From NCBI GenBank assembly GCA_001564255.1, contig LKNC01000003.1, forward strand, positions 1 to 24,051: a stretch of 24,051 nt of DNA. The letters run 5' to 3'. Numbering within the stretch: the first letter of the stretch is position 1; every line of letters begins with the position of its first letter. Under the pieces are notes generated by a model. It saw only the letters and a program-made list of their open reading frames with translations, did not search any database and had not been told where the DNA came from. The translations under genes were made by a program, and so were the position numbers. Below, piece by piece: positions 15,282 to 24,051 of this stretch. The DNA is from Natrialbaceae archaeon Tc-Br11_E2g1. Lineage in GTDB: Archaea; Halobacteriota; Halobacteria; Halobacteriales; Natrialbaceae.

Positions 15282-16763
15282 ATGAGTTCACGGCTCGTCC
15301 TCGGCTGTGGATCCGCCGGCAGGCGGATCGTCGACCGACTCCCCGAGGAGGGGATCGTCGTCGTCGACGACGACCCGGACGTCCTCGAGTCGCTCAGAGA
15401 GGACGGGATCGAGGCCCTGGAAGGGGACCCGACCGACCCGGCCACCCTCGAGGACCTCGAGTCGCCGGCGGTCGTGTTCGTCGCCGGCGACTCCCCCTCC
15501 CGGAACCGCCGGACGATCGAACGGGTCCGCGAGCGGTTTCCGTCGGCACCCGTCGTGGCCACCCTCACGTTCGACGCCACGCCGGCCGACCGCCGGGAGA
15601 TCGAGACAGTCGCCGACCACGTCGTCGACTCACGGGGGACAGTCCGCGACGTCGCCTTCGAGTGGACGGTCGGCGAGAGCGCACAGAAGGCACTGGCGTT
15701 GCGACGACGGCTCTCGACGATCGACGGGAAACTCGCGGTCGTCACCCACGACAACCCGGACCCGGATGCGCTCGCGAGCGCCGTCGCACTCGTCGACGTC
15801 GCAGAGACCGTCGGTCTCGAGGCCGAGGCCTGTTACTTCGGGGAGATCTCCCACCAGAAAAACCGCGCGATGGTGAACCTGCTCGACCTGGACCTCCGTC
15901 ACCTCGAGTACGACGCGGGCCTGGAGGAGTTTGCGGCGTTCGCGCTGGTCGATCACTCCAGACCCGGAATAAACGACGGACTTCCCGAGGACCTCCACGT
16001 CGACGTCGTCATCGATCACCACCCGCCCCGTGGCCCCGTTCCGGGGGAGTTCGTCGACCTCAGGGCGGGAGTCGGTGCGACGAGTACGATGCTCACCGGC
16101 TACCTACAGCGGTTCGGGGTCGACCTCGACGCACAGACGGCGACGGCGTTGCTCTACGGTATCCGCGTCGACACGGACGGCTTTACACGGGAGGTCTCCT
16201 CGACGGACTTCGAGGCCGCCGCGGACTTGCTTGCCCACGTCGATTCCGATGTCCTAGAGCGGATCGAAACGCCGACGGTCGACGGGGAGACCTACGACAC
16301 GGTCGCGAGGGCGATCAAGAACCGAACGCGTGAGGGGTCGGTCGTCGCCGCAAGCGCCGGCCGGATCACGAACCGGGACGCGTTACCCCAGGCTGCAGAG
16401 CGGTTGCTCACGATGGAGGGGATCGACACGACGCTCGTCTTCGGCTTCCTCGAGGAGATGGTGTTCGTCTCGGCACGCTCGCAGGCGAGTGACGTCGACC
16501 TCGGAGCGGTCCTGCGTGACGCCTACGATCCGATCGGGAGTGCGGGGGGGCACGCCGACATGGCCGGTGGCCAACTCGAGATCGGGATGCTCGCGGGGAC
16601 CGACGGCTCGGAAGCCGACTCGTTGCGAAGCGTCGTCGAGGAGGTGATCACACACCGGTTTTTCGAGGCGATCCGGAGCCGGCCGGGCACGCCGGTGAGT
16701 GCGTACAGCCGGACGAGCGAACTCCTGTTCAGTACCGGCGTCGAGGAGGGCGACCGCCCGTGA
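15282..16763 (+). CDS. TrkA-N / DHH / DHHA1 phosphoesterase
   Basis: A 493-residue three-domain protein. Residues 1-110 are a TrkA-N (RCK) Rossmann domain beginning LVLGCGSAGRRIVDRL with acidic DDDPDVLESL, typical of NAD(H) or nucleotide binding. Residues about 150-300 are a DHH phosphoesterase domain with THDNPDPDALASA (155-167), DHSRPG and the name-giving Asp245-His246-His247. Residues about 385-490 are DHHA1, with GGHADMAGGQ near 422-431. DHH-DHHA1 enzymes hydrolyse short oligonucleotides or cyclic dinucleotides such as c-di-AMP with Mn2+. The substrate here cannot be read from sequence. Start ATG 15282 is at leaderless distance from a TATA-like box; the frame stays open upstream, but that part resembles no domain. 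It precedes a CBS protein. Confidence 0.9.
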   Translation: MSSRLVLGCGSAGRRIVDRLPEEGIVVVDDDPDVLESLREDGIEALEGDPTDPATLEDLESPAVVFVAGDSPSRNRRTIERVRERFPSAPVVATLTFDATPADRREIETVADHVVDSRGTVRDVAFEWTVGESAQKALALRRRLSTIDGKLAVVTHDNPDPDALASAVALVDVAETVGLEAEACYFGEISHQKNRAMVNLLDLDLRHLEYDAGLEEFAAFALVDHSRPGINDGLPEDLHVDVVIDHHPPRGPVPGEFVDLRAGVGATSTMLTGYLQRFGVDLDAQTATALLYGIRVDTDGFTREVSSTDFEAAADLLAHVDSDVLERIETPTVDGETYDTVARAIKNRTREGSVVAASAGRITNRDALPQAAERLLTMEGIDTTLVFGFLEEMVFVSARSQASDVDLGAVLRDAYDPIGSAGGHADMAGGQLEIGMLAGTDGSEADSLRSVVEEVITHRFFEAIRSRPGTPVSAYSRTSELLFSTGVEEGDRP

Positions 16764-16798
16764 GAGGGTTTTTCTCGGACGGTGAGGTATTGGAGGGT

Positions 16799-17608
16799 AT
16801 GCAACAGGGCTCAGAGGACGGCAAGCCACGGGTCGAAGAGTACATGACGCGGGACGTGGCGACCGTCTCACCCGACGCGGTGGTCAGAGACGTCGCCCAG
16901 CGGATCGCCGATAGCGACGATCACAACGGGTTCCCGGTGTGTGATCGCCGTCGCGTCGAGGGCTTTGTCAGCGCACGGGACCTCCTGCTCGCTGACGACG
17001 ACGAACCGATCTTCAAGGTGATGGTGACGGACCTCATCGTCGCCCACCCCGATATGAAAGTCACCGACGCAGCCAGGGTGATACTGCGGTCGGGGATCCG
17101 GAAGCTGCCCGTCGTCGACGACGCCGGTAACCTCGTCGGGATCATCTCCAACTCCGACGTCATCCGCAGCCAGATCGAACGGGCGACCCCAGAGAAGGTC
17201 GTCAAGCTGATGGAAACCCTGGAGACCCTCCACTCGGTCGGACTCGACCAGACGCGACGGACCGTCACCCTCTCGGAACTCGTCCCCACCCAGGGGAAAG
17301 TCTACGCCGACGAACTCGAGGGACGACGCTACGAACTCGATCACGGCCTCGCGGAACCGCTGGTCGTCATCGACAACGACGGAACGCAGTACCTCGCCGA
17401 CGGCCACCACCGGGTCCTGGCGGCCGATCGGCTCGGGATCGAGGAGATGGAGGCCTACGTGATCGTCACCTCCCACGAGATCGACCTCGGGATGGCAAAG
17501 ACCGCGGCCAAAGGGGGTCTCGAGACCATCACCGACATCGACATCGTCGATTACGCCCGCCATCCACTGGTCGAGACGACGGAACGACTGCAGTCCGGCG
17601 GCGAGTGA
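16799..17608 (+). CDS. Two-CBS-domain protein with ParB-like C-terminal domain
   Basis: A 269-residue cytoplasmic protein. CBS1 (about 12-66) starts MTRDVATVSPDAVVRDVA; CBS2 (about 74-127) has the pattern IRKLPVVDDAGNLVGIISNSDVI. CBS pairs bind adenosine nucleotides as energy or ligand sensors. The C-terminal part (about 150-235) is a ParB/sulfiredoxin-like domain with PLVVIDNDGTQYLADGHHR, where Asp201 and Gly-His-His-Arg 202-205 form the nucleotide-binding motif. No helix-turn-helix DNA-binding half is present, so it is not a partition ParB. ATG 16799 is chosen (GGAGG just upstream, 2-nt gap); GTG 16760, overlapping the DHH stop as GTGA, would add 13 residues and is a real alternative. Likely co-transcribed with the DHH gene. 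Confidence 0.88.
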   Translation: MQQGSEDGKPRVEEYMTRDVATVSPDAVVRDVAQRIADSDDHNGFPVCDRRRVEGFVSARDLLLADDDEPIFKVMVTDLIVAHPDMKVTDAARVILRSGIRKLPVVDDAGNLVGIISNSDVIRSQIERATPEKVVKLMETLETLHSVGLDQTRRTVTLSELVPTQGKVYADELEGRRYELDHGLAEPLVVIDNDGTQYLADGHHRVLAADRLGIEEMEAYVIVTSHEIDLGMAKTAAKGGLETITDIDIVDYARHPLVETTERLQSGGE

Positions 17609-17716
17609 TACTGTCGGTCATGGATCTGTGAACCCGTGTGTGACGGAACTGGCGGTACAGCGCGTGTCAGTTCGTCTTCTCTCGGGAGTGATGGACGTAT
17701 CTATGACCGACAGTAT
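17608..17716. repeat. 109-nt imperfect foldback element with 18-nt arms
   Basis: ATACTGTCGGTCATGGAT (17608-17625) is matched by ATCTATGACCGACAGTAT (17699-17716), 17 of 18 complementary with the odd pair G-T, including 14 perfect outer pairs. Inside, CCCG (17633-17636) can pair with CGGG (17683-17686), and GAC-GAACTG (17642-17651, one bulge at 17645) with CAGTTCGTC (17668-17676). The whole element folds as a rod. The left arm begins at the last base of the CBS-ParB stop codon. It may be a 3'-end RNA structure, a small RNA or a MITE-like remnant; no transposase or clear target duplication is seen. Confidence 0.6.
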
Positions 17717-17927
17717 GAACCCACCGGAGTCTCACCGATCGATTTCAGAGTTCTCTCGACCGAGACACCACAGCGGTTCGAGAGGGTATCTCGGACGTTC
17801 TGGGCCCTGGTGCCCCGATATTGTGCACGTAGGTGGGCGGTGTGATCGCCTCGGTGTACGTCATGCTACGGCACGATTACTGTTTTGCGAACGCTTATTC
17901 CGGATACTCGACCAAGTTACGGTAGCC
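17717..17927. other. Non-coding region before acs with further hairpins
   Basis: No gene is seen; the plus-strand frame that joins acs here encodes no recognisable protein. CCGAGACACC (17760-17769) can pair with GGTATCTCGG (17785-17794), with one mismatch. CTCTCGA (17753-17759) can pair perfectly with TCGAGAG (17778-17784). The two pairings cross, so they are alternatives or a pseudoknot. The acs promoter lies at the right end. Confidence 0.5.
17894..17900 (+). promoter_or_regulatory. acs promoter (leaderless)
   Basis: CTTATTC centred about 31 nt before the acs ATG. It supports ATG 17928 as the start and implies little or no leader. Confidence 0.5.
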
Positions 17928-19913
<1,986 letters not shown>

Positions 19914-20022
19914 TCCCGTCGAACTACGCCGGTCTTCCTCGAGTTTCCGGGCCGGATCGGCCTCGAGGTCGAGACCCTCGAACGGGTCCCGGAGACGGGC
20001 GGGGATAAACCGGTTCGGCCCC

Positions 20023-20067
20023 GATATAAACTTAAAATTTGTTTGCCATTGTTTCAGAATGCTTAAC
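20023..20067 (+). promoter_or_regulatory. AT-rich island with tandem TATA-like boxes
   Basis: GATATAAA (20023-20030) with an AT-rich tail to about 20040, then GCTTAAC (20061-20067). The second is 27 nt from the ATG at 20091 and suits a leaderless transcript; the first would give a leader of about 35 nt. The island is also T-rich after acs and may end its transcript. Confidence 0.45.
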
Positions 20068-20090
20068 CCCCTTCGTGTGACACATCCGGT

Positions 20091-20345
20091 ATGGTAGACG
20101 AAGACGAACTCAGAGAGCAACTCACCGAGGCGTTCGAGGGGGCTGACTACCCGGTACAAAACCAGATGGACCTCGTTCCGGCACTCCCCGATGGGCCCGG
20201 GACGAGTTTCGAGTCCGGCGAGGTCAGTTTCACCGCGATGGAACTCGGAACGCGGCTTTCGGGCCACCAGGAGTTCCCCTACGACGACGTCGACGGTCTC
20301 GTCGAGGACGTTATCGAGGGGTTGAAAGCCGAAGGCGAACTGTAG
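20091..20345 (+). CDS. MTH865-family small protein
   Basis: An 84-residue acidic protein matching the MTH865-like family of archaeal small helical proteins. The diagnostic layout is present: an N-terminal helix ELREQLTEAFEGADYPV, then PALPDGPGTSFESGEVSFTA, then a C-terminal FPYDDVDGLVEDVIEGL. The founding member has a solved fold resembling EF-hands, but its biological role is unknown. No membrane segment, Cys or catalytic motif is seen. ATG 20091 is at leaderless distance from a TATA-like box. The methionine aminopeptidase gene follows after 38 nt with its own box. Confidence 0.88.
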   Translation: MVDEDELREQLTEAFEGADYPVQNQMDLVPALPDGPGTSFESGEVSFTAMELGTRLSGHQEFPYDDVDGLVEDVIEGLKAEGEL

Positions 20346-20354
20346 ACGCAACCT

Positions 20355-20361
20355 CTTTTTA
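20355..20361 (+). promoter_or_regulatory. map promoter (leaderless)
   Basis: CTTTTTA ends 22 nt before the map ATG. Confidence 0.5.
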
Positions 20362-20383
20362 CCGACCCGGACAACCCCGGTAC

Positions 20384-21280
20384 ATGGCCGAACACGAGGT
20401 CGACCTCGAGGCAGAACAGTACGAGAACCACCGCGAGGCGGGCGAAATCCTCCGACAGGTGCGCGAGGAAACCGCCGACCGCGTCGAGGTCGGGGTCAGC
20501 CACCTCGAGGTCGCCGAGTACGCGGAGGATCGCATCCGCGAACTCGGCGGGAAGCCGGCGTTCCCCGTAAACATCTCCGTCGACGAGGAGGCCGCCCACG
20601 CCACGCCCGCGATCGACGACGATACCGTCTTCGGCGAGGAGATGATCAACCTCGATATCGGCGTTCACGTCGACGGCTGGCTCGCCGACACCGCGATCAC
20701 GGTCGATCTCTCGGGGAACCCGGAACTCGCGGAGGCCTCGGAACAGGCCCTCGAGGCGGCTCTCGAGGTCGTCGAACCGGGCGTCGAGACCGGCGAGATC
20801 GGCGCGGAGATCGAGGAGGTCATCACCGGCTACGGGTTCAACCCCGTGGTCAACCTCACCGGCCACGGGCTGGGCCACTGGGAACAACACACCAGCCCGA
20901 ACATTCCCAACAGAGAAGTCTCACAGGGTGTCGCCCTCGAGGTCGGTGACGTCGTCGCGATCGAGCCGTTCGCGACCGACGGCGGCGGGAAAGTTACCGA
21001 AGGGGGGAAAGAGGAGATCTTCTCGCTGCAAACCGATCGGTCGGTCCGGAACCGCCAGGCCAGACGGGCACTCGAGCAGATCACCGAGGAGTTCCGAACC
21101 CTCCCGTTCGCCACGCGGTGGCTCGAGACCGACCGGGCGGAGATGGCCCTTCGCCGGCTCAAATCCCGGGGCGTCGTCCACGGCTACCCGGTGCTCAAAG
21201 AGGACGACGGCTGTCTGGTCAGCCAGAAAGAACACACCGTCATCGTCACCGAGGACGGCTGTGAAGTGACGACGAGATAG
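20384..21280 (+). CDS. map: Methionine aminopeptidase, type II
   Basis: Removes the initiator Met from nascent proteins in the cytoplasm using two metal ions. The 298-residue length and a roughly 60-residue insert in the C-terminal part (about 197-265, ending FATRWLETDRAEMALRRLKSRGVVHGYPVL) mark the archaeal/eukaryal type II form. All five metal ligands are in place: Asp91 and Asp102 (NLDIG..VDGWLADT), His161 (TGHGLGHW), Glu194 (VAIEPFAT) and Glu283 (SQKEHTVIV). The start is ATG 20384. It is a stand-alone transcript, convergent with the minus-strand zinc-ribbon gene; the 48-nt gap between them shows no clear terminator. Confidence 0.96.
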   Translation: MAEHEVDLEAEQYENHREAGEILRQVREETADRVEVGVSHLEVAEYAEDRIRELGGKPAFPVNISVDEEAAHATPAIDDDTVFGEEMINLDIGVHVDGWLADTAITVDLSGNPELAEASEQALEAALEVVEPGVETGEIGAEIEEVITGYGFNPVVNLTGHGLGHWEQHTSPNIPNREVSQGVALEVGDVVAIEPFATDGGGKVTEGGKEEIFSLQTDRSVRNRQARRALEQITEEFRTLPFATRWLETDRAEMALRRLKSRGVVHGYPVLKEDDGCLVSQKEHTVIVTEDGCEVTTR

Positions 21281-21328
21281 CGGACACGGAGACGCTCGAG
21301 GGTCGATCGAAAGGGGGAGTCGGCAGGT

Positions 21329-21529
21329 TCACGCGTTGTTCATCCGCTGGCTCTTGCGGGCACCACATCGCTGGCACTCCGCGACGCGGTAGGGTTCCCG
21401 GGAGAACTGGGCGTTCTCGTCTTTCAGGCTCTCGGTGCGGATCTGGACTGAGACCTCGTGGATGGTTTCGAACCCACAGTCCTCACAGTGTTCGGTGATC
21501 CCGTTGAACGAGTTGTCCGTCGTTGCCAT
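21329..21529 (-). CDS. Small zinc-ribbon protein
   Basis: A 66-residue protein with two CxxC pairs: CEDC (in EHCEDCGFETIHEV) and CQRC (in AECQRCGARKSQRMNN), spaced by about 36 residues including a strand-rich SVQIRTES segment. This is a zinc beta-ribbon. It resembles a group of short conserved haloarchaeal proteins of unknown function. ATG 21529 is chosen because a TATA-like box on the minus strand lies at leaderless distance; a GTG at 21598 in the same frame lies upstream of that box and would add a tail without ribbon features. It may bind nucleic acid, but that is only inferred from the fold. Confidence 0.82.
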   Translation of the reverse strand: MATTDNSFNGITEHCEDCGFETIHEVSVQIRTESLKDENAQFSREPYRVAECQRCGARKSQRMNNA

Positions 21530-21552
21530 TGTTCTGAGTGTAGCTCTAGATA

Positions 21553-21562
21553 GAATATAAAT
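21553..21562 (-). promoter_or_regulatory. Zinc-ribbon gene promoter (leaderless)
   Basis: Read on the minus strand, ATTTATATTC lies about 28 nt before the ATG at 21529, in a short AT-rich patch. It shows that this gene has its own promoter rather than relying on the upstream SRPBCC gene. Confidence 0.6.
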
Positions 21563-21628
21563 CCCCGCTTCATTTCGAGGGCTGAGTCCCGGAAACACCC
21601 GTGACCGTCCTCGGGAGGGACGGACGTG

Positions 21629-22108
21629 TCATTCGAGGGCCGATTTCGTCCGTCGATGACGATCCCGGAACATCCCCTCGAAGCCGACCCGCGAGAACGG
21701 CGCGAGTGCGTCACCGATTCCGCCCATCGGCAGGTCGTACTCGACGCTGTCACGGAGGATCGTCCCCTCGCCGTCGGCGTAGAAGGCGTGGGTGTGGACC
21801 CACCGATCGAACGGGCCGTAGATCATCTCGTCCCGGAAGTACGCTGCCCCCGCCCGGCGGTCGCGTTCGGTGATCAGTGAGGTCCAGTGCTGGCGGGGCC
21901 CGACCCCGAACGGGCGCATCGACATCGCGATTTCGGCCCCCTCCTCGAGCACGTCGGGGTCGCCCTCGCCGTCGGGCCCGATTACCGACTCGACACGGAG
22001 CCCCATCCACGACGGGGTCAGGGTCTCCAGACCCTGGATCCGGGAGTGAAACTCCCAGACGTCTTCGAGGGATGTACCGACGCGGGTGACGCGTTCGTAA
22101 CTCGCCAT
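21629..22108 (-). CDS. SRPBCC-family protein (START-like fold)
   Basis: A 159-residue protein with the helix-grip layout of polyketide cyclase / SRPBCC proteins. It begins with a strand and helix (YERVTRVGTSLEDVWEFHSRI), then L..LTPSWMGL, a run of strands including HWTSLITERD, and ends with DLPMGGIGDALAPFSRVGFEGMFRDRHRRTK. That ending matches the group often annotated as cell division inhibitor SulA-like, and found fused to nucleotide-sugar epimerases in bacteria. The fold binds hydrophobic ligands; the ligand here is unknown. ATG 22108 is the natural start. It lies 66 nt downstream of the kinase gene with no clear promoter between, so it may share its transcript. Confidence 0.85.
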   Translation of the reverse strand: MASYERVTRVGTSLEDVWEFHSRIQGLETLTPSWMGLRVESVIGPDGEGDPDVLEEGAEIAMSMRPFGVGPRQHWTSLITERDRRAGAAYFRDEMIYGPFDRWVHTHAFYADGEGTILRDSVEYDLPMGGIGDALAPFSRVGFEGMFRDRHRRTKSALE

Positions 22109-22174
22109 AGAGGGGCTACGTCGGCGTCGGGCAAAACTCCGGTGGCCGTGAACGTTCGTCCCCGACGGTCGTGG

Positions 22175-23182
22175 CTACCGCTCGACGACGTCGACCCCGG
22201 TGAACTCAAAGCGTGCGCCCCCACCCTCGCTCTCCCCGACCGACACCTCCCACCCGTGTGCGTCGACGATCTCGGCGACGATCCGCAGGCCGATCCCCGT
22301 TCCGTCCTCACCCGTCGAGTAGCCGGCCTCGAAGACGCGATCGCGCTCTTCGGGTGAGATCCCCTCCCCGTCGTCCTCGAGGAAGAAGCCCTCCGGGAGG
22401 GGGCCGACCCTGATCGTCGTCTTCGACCCCGTCGACGTGTGTTCGACGGCGTTACGAAACAGGTTCTCGAAGACCTGTGCGAGGCGACCACGGTCCGCCA
22501 GGATCGTTCGGTCCGTCTCGACTTCGAGACACACCGCCGTCGTCTCGACGACTGTCCAACACGCCTCGAGTAACTCCTCGAGATCGACCGCCTCGAGGTC
22601 GTCCAGTGATTCGCCCTGGCGTGCGAGCACGAGTAGATCGTCGACCAGCGATTCCATACGCCCCAGGGCGTAGCTGACGTCCTCGAGATGGGCGCTGTCA
22701 CACTCCTCGCGGGCGAGTTCGAGACGGCCGATCGCGACGTTCAACGGGTTACGCAGGTCGTGGCTGACGACGCTGGTGAACTCGTCTAGCCGTTCGTTTC
22801 TGTCCTCGAGGGCCCGTTTCCGTGCCCTGCGTTCGCTGACGTCGCTCACCACGGCGACGACGAACTGCTCCCCGTCCGATTCGACGGGGCCGAGGCTGAC
22901 CTCGACGGGGATCTCGGTCCCGTCGGCCCGCCGGGCGTGGAGTCCCGCTCTCGAGCCGAACGGTCGCGGTTCCGGCGACTCGACGTACTCCTCGAGGTAT
23001 TCGACGTGTCGGTCCCGATCCGTTTCGGGCAGGAGGGTTTCGACGGGCGATCCGTGGAGCTCTCCTGGGGTGTATCCGAGGACGTCCTCGACGTTCCGGT
23101 TCGCACGGCAGATGACGCCCTCCACGTCGACGACGAGGACGGCATCCGGAGACGCCTCGAGGAGCCCCGAAAACTGTTCCAT
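22175..23182 (-). CDS. PAS-domain sensor histidine kinase, cytoplasmic
   Basis: A 335-residue kinase. One PAS domain (1-118) begins FSGLLEASPDAVLVVDVEG and includes GYTPGEL and the PAC end FVVAVVSDVSERR. A short helix leads to the HisKA domain with H-box FTSVVSHDLRNPL (phospho-His141). Then come the N-box ENLFRNAVEHT, the G1 box DDGEGISPEER and the G2 box GTGIGLRIVAEIVDAHGW. No membrane segment or receiver domain is present, and no response regulator gene is next to it, so partner and signal are unknown. ATG 23182 is preferred to an in-frame upstream ATG at 23233, because the extra 17 residues span the likely promoter. It is transcribed divergently from the dihydropteroate synthase gene. Confidence 0.93.
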   Translation of the reverse strand: MEQFSGLLEASPDAVLVVDVEGVICRANRNVEDVLGYTPGELHGSPVETLLPETDRDRHVEYLEEYVESPEPRPFGSRAGLHARRADGTEIPVEVSLGPVESDGEQFVVAVVSDVSERRARKRALEDRNERLDEFTSVVSHDLRNPLNVAIGRLELAREECDSAHLEDVSYALGRMESLVDDLLVLARQGESLDDLEAVDLEELLEACWTVVETTAVCLEVETDRTILADRGRLAQVFENLFRNAVEHTSTGSKTTIRVGPLPEGFFLEDDGEGISPEERDRVFEAGYSTGEDGTGIGLRIVAEIVDAHGWEVSVGESEGGGARFEFTGVDVVER

Positions 23183-23207
23183 CGGCACAGAACACGGCAG
23201 AATACGT

Positions 23208-23217
23208 GAAAAAAATT
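23208..23217 (-). promoter_or_regulatory. Histidine kinase promoter
   Basis: Read on the minus strand, ATTTTTTTCA is centred about 30 nt before ATG 23182, supporting the shorter start of the kinase. Confidence 0.4.
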
Positions 23218-23304
23218 TCGGCTTCACTGTCACCGGTCGGCTGGAACGGGACCCGCCGCAGGCCCACCGGCGGCGGGCGTCCCAGTTCGCCGGAACCGCG
23301 GCCC

Positions 23305-23311
23305 CTTTTTA
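23305..23311 (+). promoter_or_regulatory. Promoter of the dihydropteroate synthase family gene (leaderless)
   Basis: CTTTTTA ends 21 nt before ATG 23333, followed by a pyrimidine-rich run. Confidence 0.5.
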
Positions 23312-23332
23312 TCCCCTCCCCTCAGTCGGCGT

Positions 23333-24051
23333 ATGTACAGCGTCGACGCTGCTGGCCTCGGTATCGGAGACGAGTACCCGCCACGGATCATGGGCGTGTT
23401 GAACGTAAGCGAGGAGTCCCCATACGACCCGAGCGTCTTCGACGACCCGGCGGAGGCCGCCCACTACGTCGACGAGGAGTTGATCGATCAGGGGGCGGAC
23501 ATCGTCGACGTCGGCCTCGAGTCGGCGAACAAACGGTTCGAGGTTCTCAGCGCCGAAGGGGAACTCGAGCGACTCCACGTCGCCCTCGAAACGCTCGATC
23601 GGGTCTCCGGGGAGGCGGTGTTCTCGATCGAAACCCGCTACGCCGACGTCGCCGAGGCCGCCCTCGAGGCGGGCTTTGACATGGTAAACGACGTCTGTGG
23701 CTTTGCGGACCCGGACATGGCGGCGGTCTGTGAACGCCACGACGTCGCGGTGGCGAAGATGGCGAGCCCGCCGGACCTCGAGCGTCCGGGTGCCGTCAAG
23801 GAAACCGATTGGGCCGAACGGAACGGGGAGACGTGGGCCGAGGAAGCCGACTACGTCGACATGGTCTACGAGGCACTGAAACAGAACGGACTGACCGACA
23901 AGACCATAATCGACCCCGCGTTCGGCAGCTGGAGCGACTCCCAGACGCTCGAAGACGACTGGGAGACGTTCCGGCGACTGTCGGAGTTCCGGGCACTCGA
24001 GAGACCGATGCTCGTTTCGATAAACCGGAAGAACTTCCTGGGGGCGGTTGC
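23333..24051 (+). CDS. Dihydropteroate synthase family protein, 3'-truncated
   Basis: The frame runs open from ATG 23333 past the right edge; 239 residues are visible. The TIM-barrel motifs of dihydropteroate synthase are recognisable in order: IMGVLNVSEESP (19-30), GADIVDVGLESANKR (54-68), FSIETRYADVAEAAL, FDMVNDVCGF, IIDPAFGSW and LVSINRKNF. This enzyme class joins p-aminobenzoate to a pterin in folate synthesis. Several motifs depart from the usual forms: NVTPDSF becomes NVSEESP, SIDT becomes SIET, and the DPG-G-F-GK segment becomes DPAFGSW. A pterin-related function is likely, but the exact reaction is uncertain, so no symbol is given. It has its own leaderless promoter and is divergent from the kinase. 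Confidence 0.85.
   Translation, partial: MYSVDAAGLGIGDEYPPRIMGVLNVSEESPYDPSVFDDPAEAAHYVDEELIDQGADIVDVGLESANKRFEVLSAEGELERLHVALETLDRVSGEAVFSIETRYADVAEAALEAGFDMVNDVCGFADPDMAAVCERHDVAVAKMASPPDLERPGAVKETDWAERNGETWAEEADYVDMVYEALKQNGLTDKTIIDPAFGSWSDSQTLEDDWETFRRLSEFRALERPMLVSINRKNFLGAV

Noticed and set aside
17628..17927. N-terminal extension of acetyl-CoA synthetase by 100 codons
   Set aside because: The frame is open but the sequence has no similarity to Acs, overlaps the foldback element, and the ATG at 17928 has a promoter at proper distance.
20008..20015. AACCGGTT palindrome after acs
   Set aside because: An 8-bp palindrome is expected by chance in a window of this size; nothing around it supports a site.
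23183..23233. Longer start for the histidine kinase
   Set aside because: It would translate the TATA-like region, and the PAS domain starts directly after the downstream ATG.

Overview
The window is a GC-rich, gene-dense stretch of a haloarchaeal chromosome. This rests on strongly acidic proteins, a haloarchaeal-type complex I operon without its NADH module, and many leaderless start codons 22-31 nt downstream of a TATA-like box. The style fits Natrialbales, but this is a guess. No tRNA, rRNA, insertion sequence, integrase or CRISPR array is visible. Both end genes are cut by the window edges. Everything from 1 to about 21,280 is on the plus strand; 21,329-23,182 is on the minus strand; a final plus-strand gene runs off the right edge.

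Left part (1-4,563): the C-terminal part of an alkaline-phosphatase-superfamily protein that seems to have lost most catalytic positions; a hypothetical protein with a possible nuclease-like head and two membrane helices; a small DUF5658-like membrane protein behind a leader that can fold into a strong hairpin; and the purK-purE pair, which converts AIR to CAIR in purine synthesis.

Centre (4,773-15,226): one uninterrupted complex I operon, nuoA-B-CD-H-I-J1-J2-K-L-M-N. nuoC and nuoD are fused, nuoJ is split in two, and nuoE, nuoF and nuoG are absent. Start and stop codons overlap at most junctions. It encodes the quinone-reducing arm and the proton-pumping membrane arm, fed by an electron donor that the window does not reveal. 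Two inverted repeats lie upstream of its promoter.

Right part: a TrkA-N/DHH/DHHA1 protein, followed closely by a two-CBS protein with a ParB-like domain; a 319-nt non-coding region holding a long imperfect foldback (17,608-17,716) and further hairpins; acetyl-CoA synthetase; an MTH865-family small protein; type II methionine aminopeptidase; then on the minus strand (in transcription order) a PAS histidine kinase, an SRPBCC protein and a small zinc-ribbon protein; and finally a divergent dihydropteroate synthase family gene.

Most of the content is housekeeping. The parts most worth a second look are the 17,608-17,716 foldback, the structured leader at 2,256-2,300, the apparent pseudo-phosphatase at the left edge, the operator-like repeats before nuoA, and the TrkA-N/DHH plus CBS/ParB pair.
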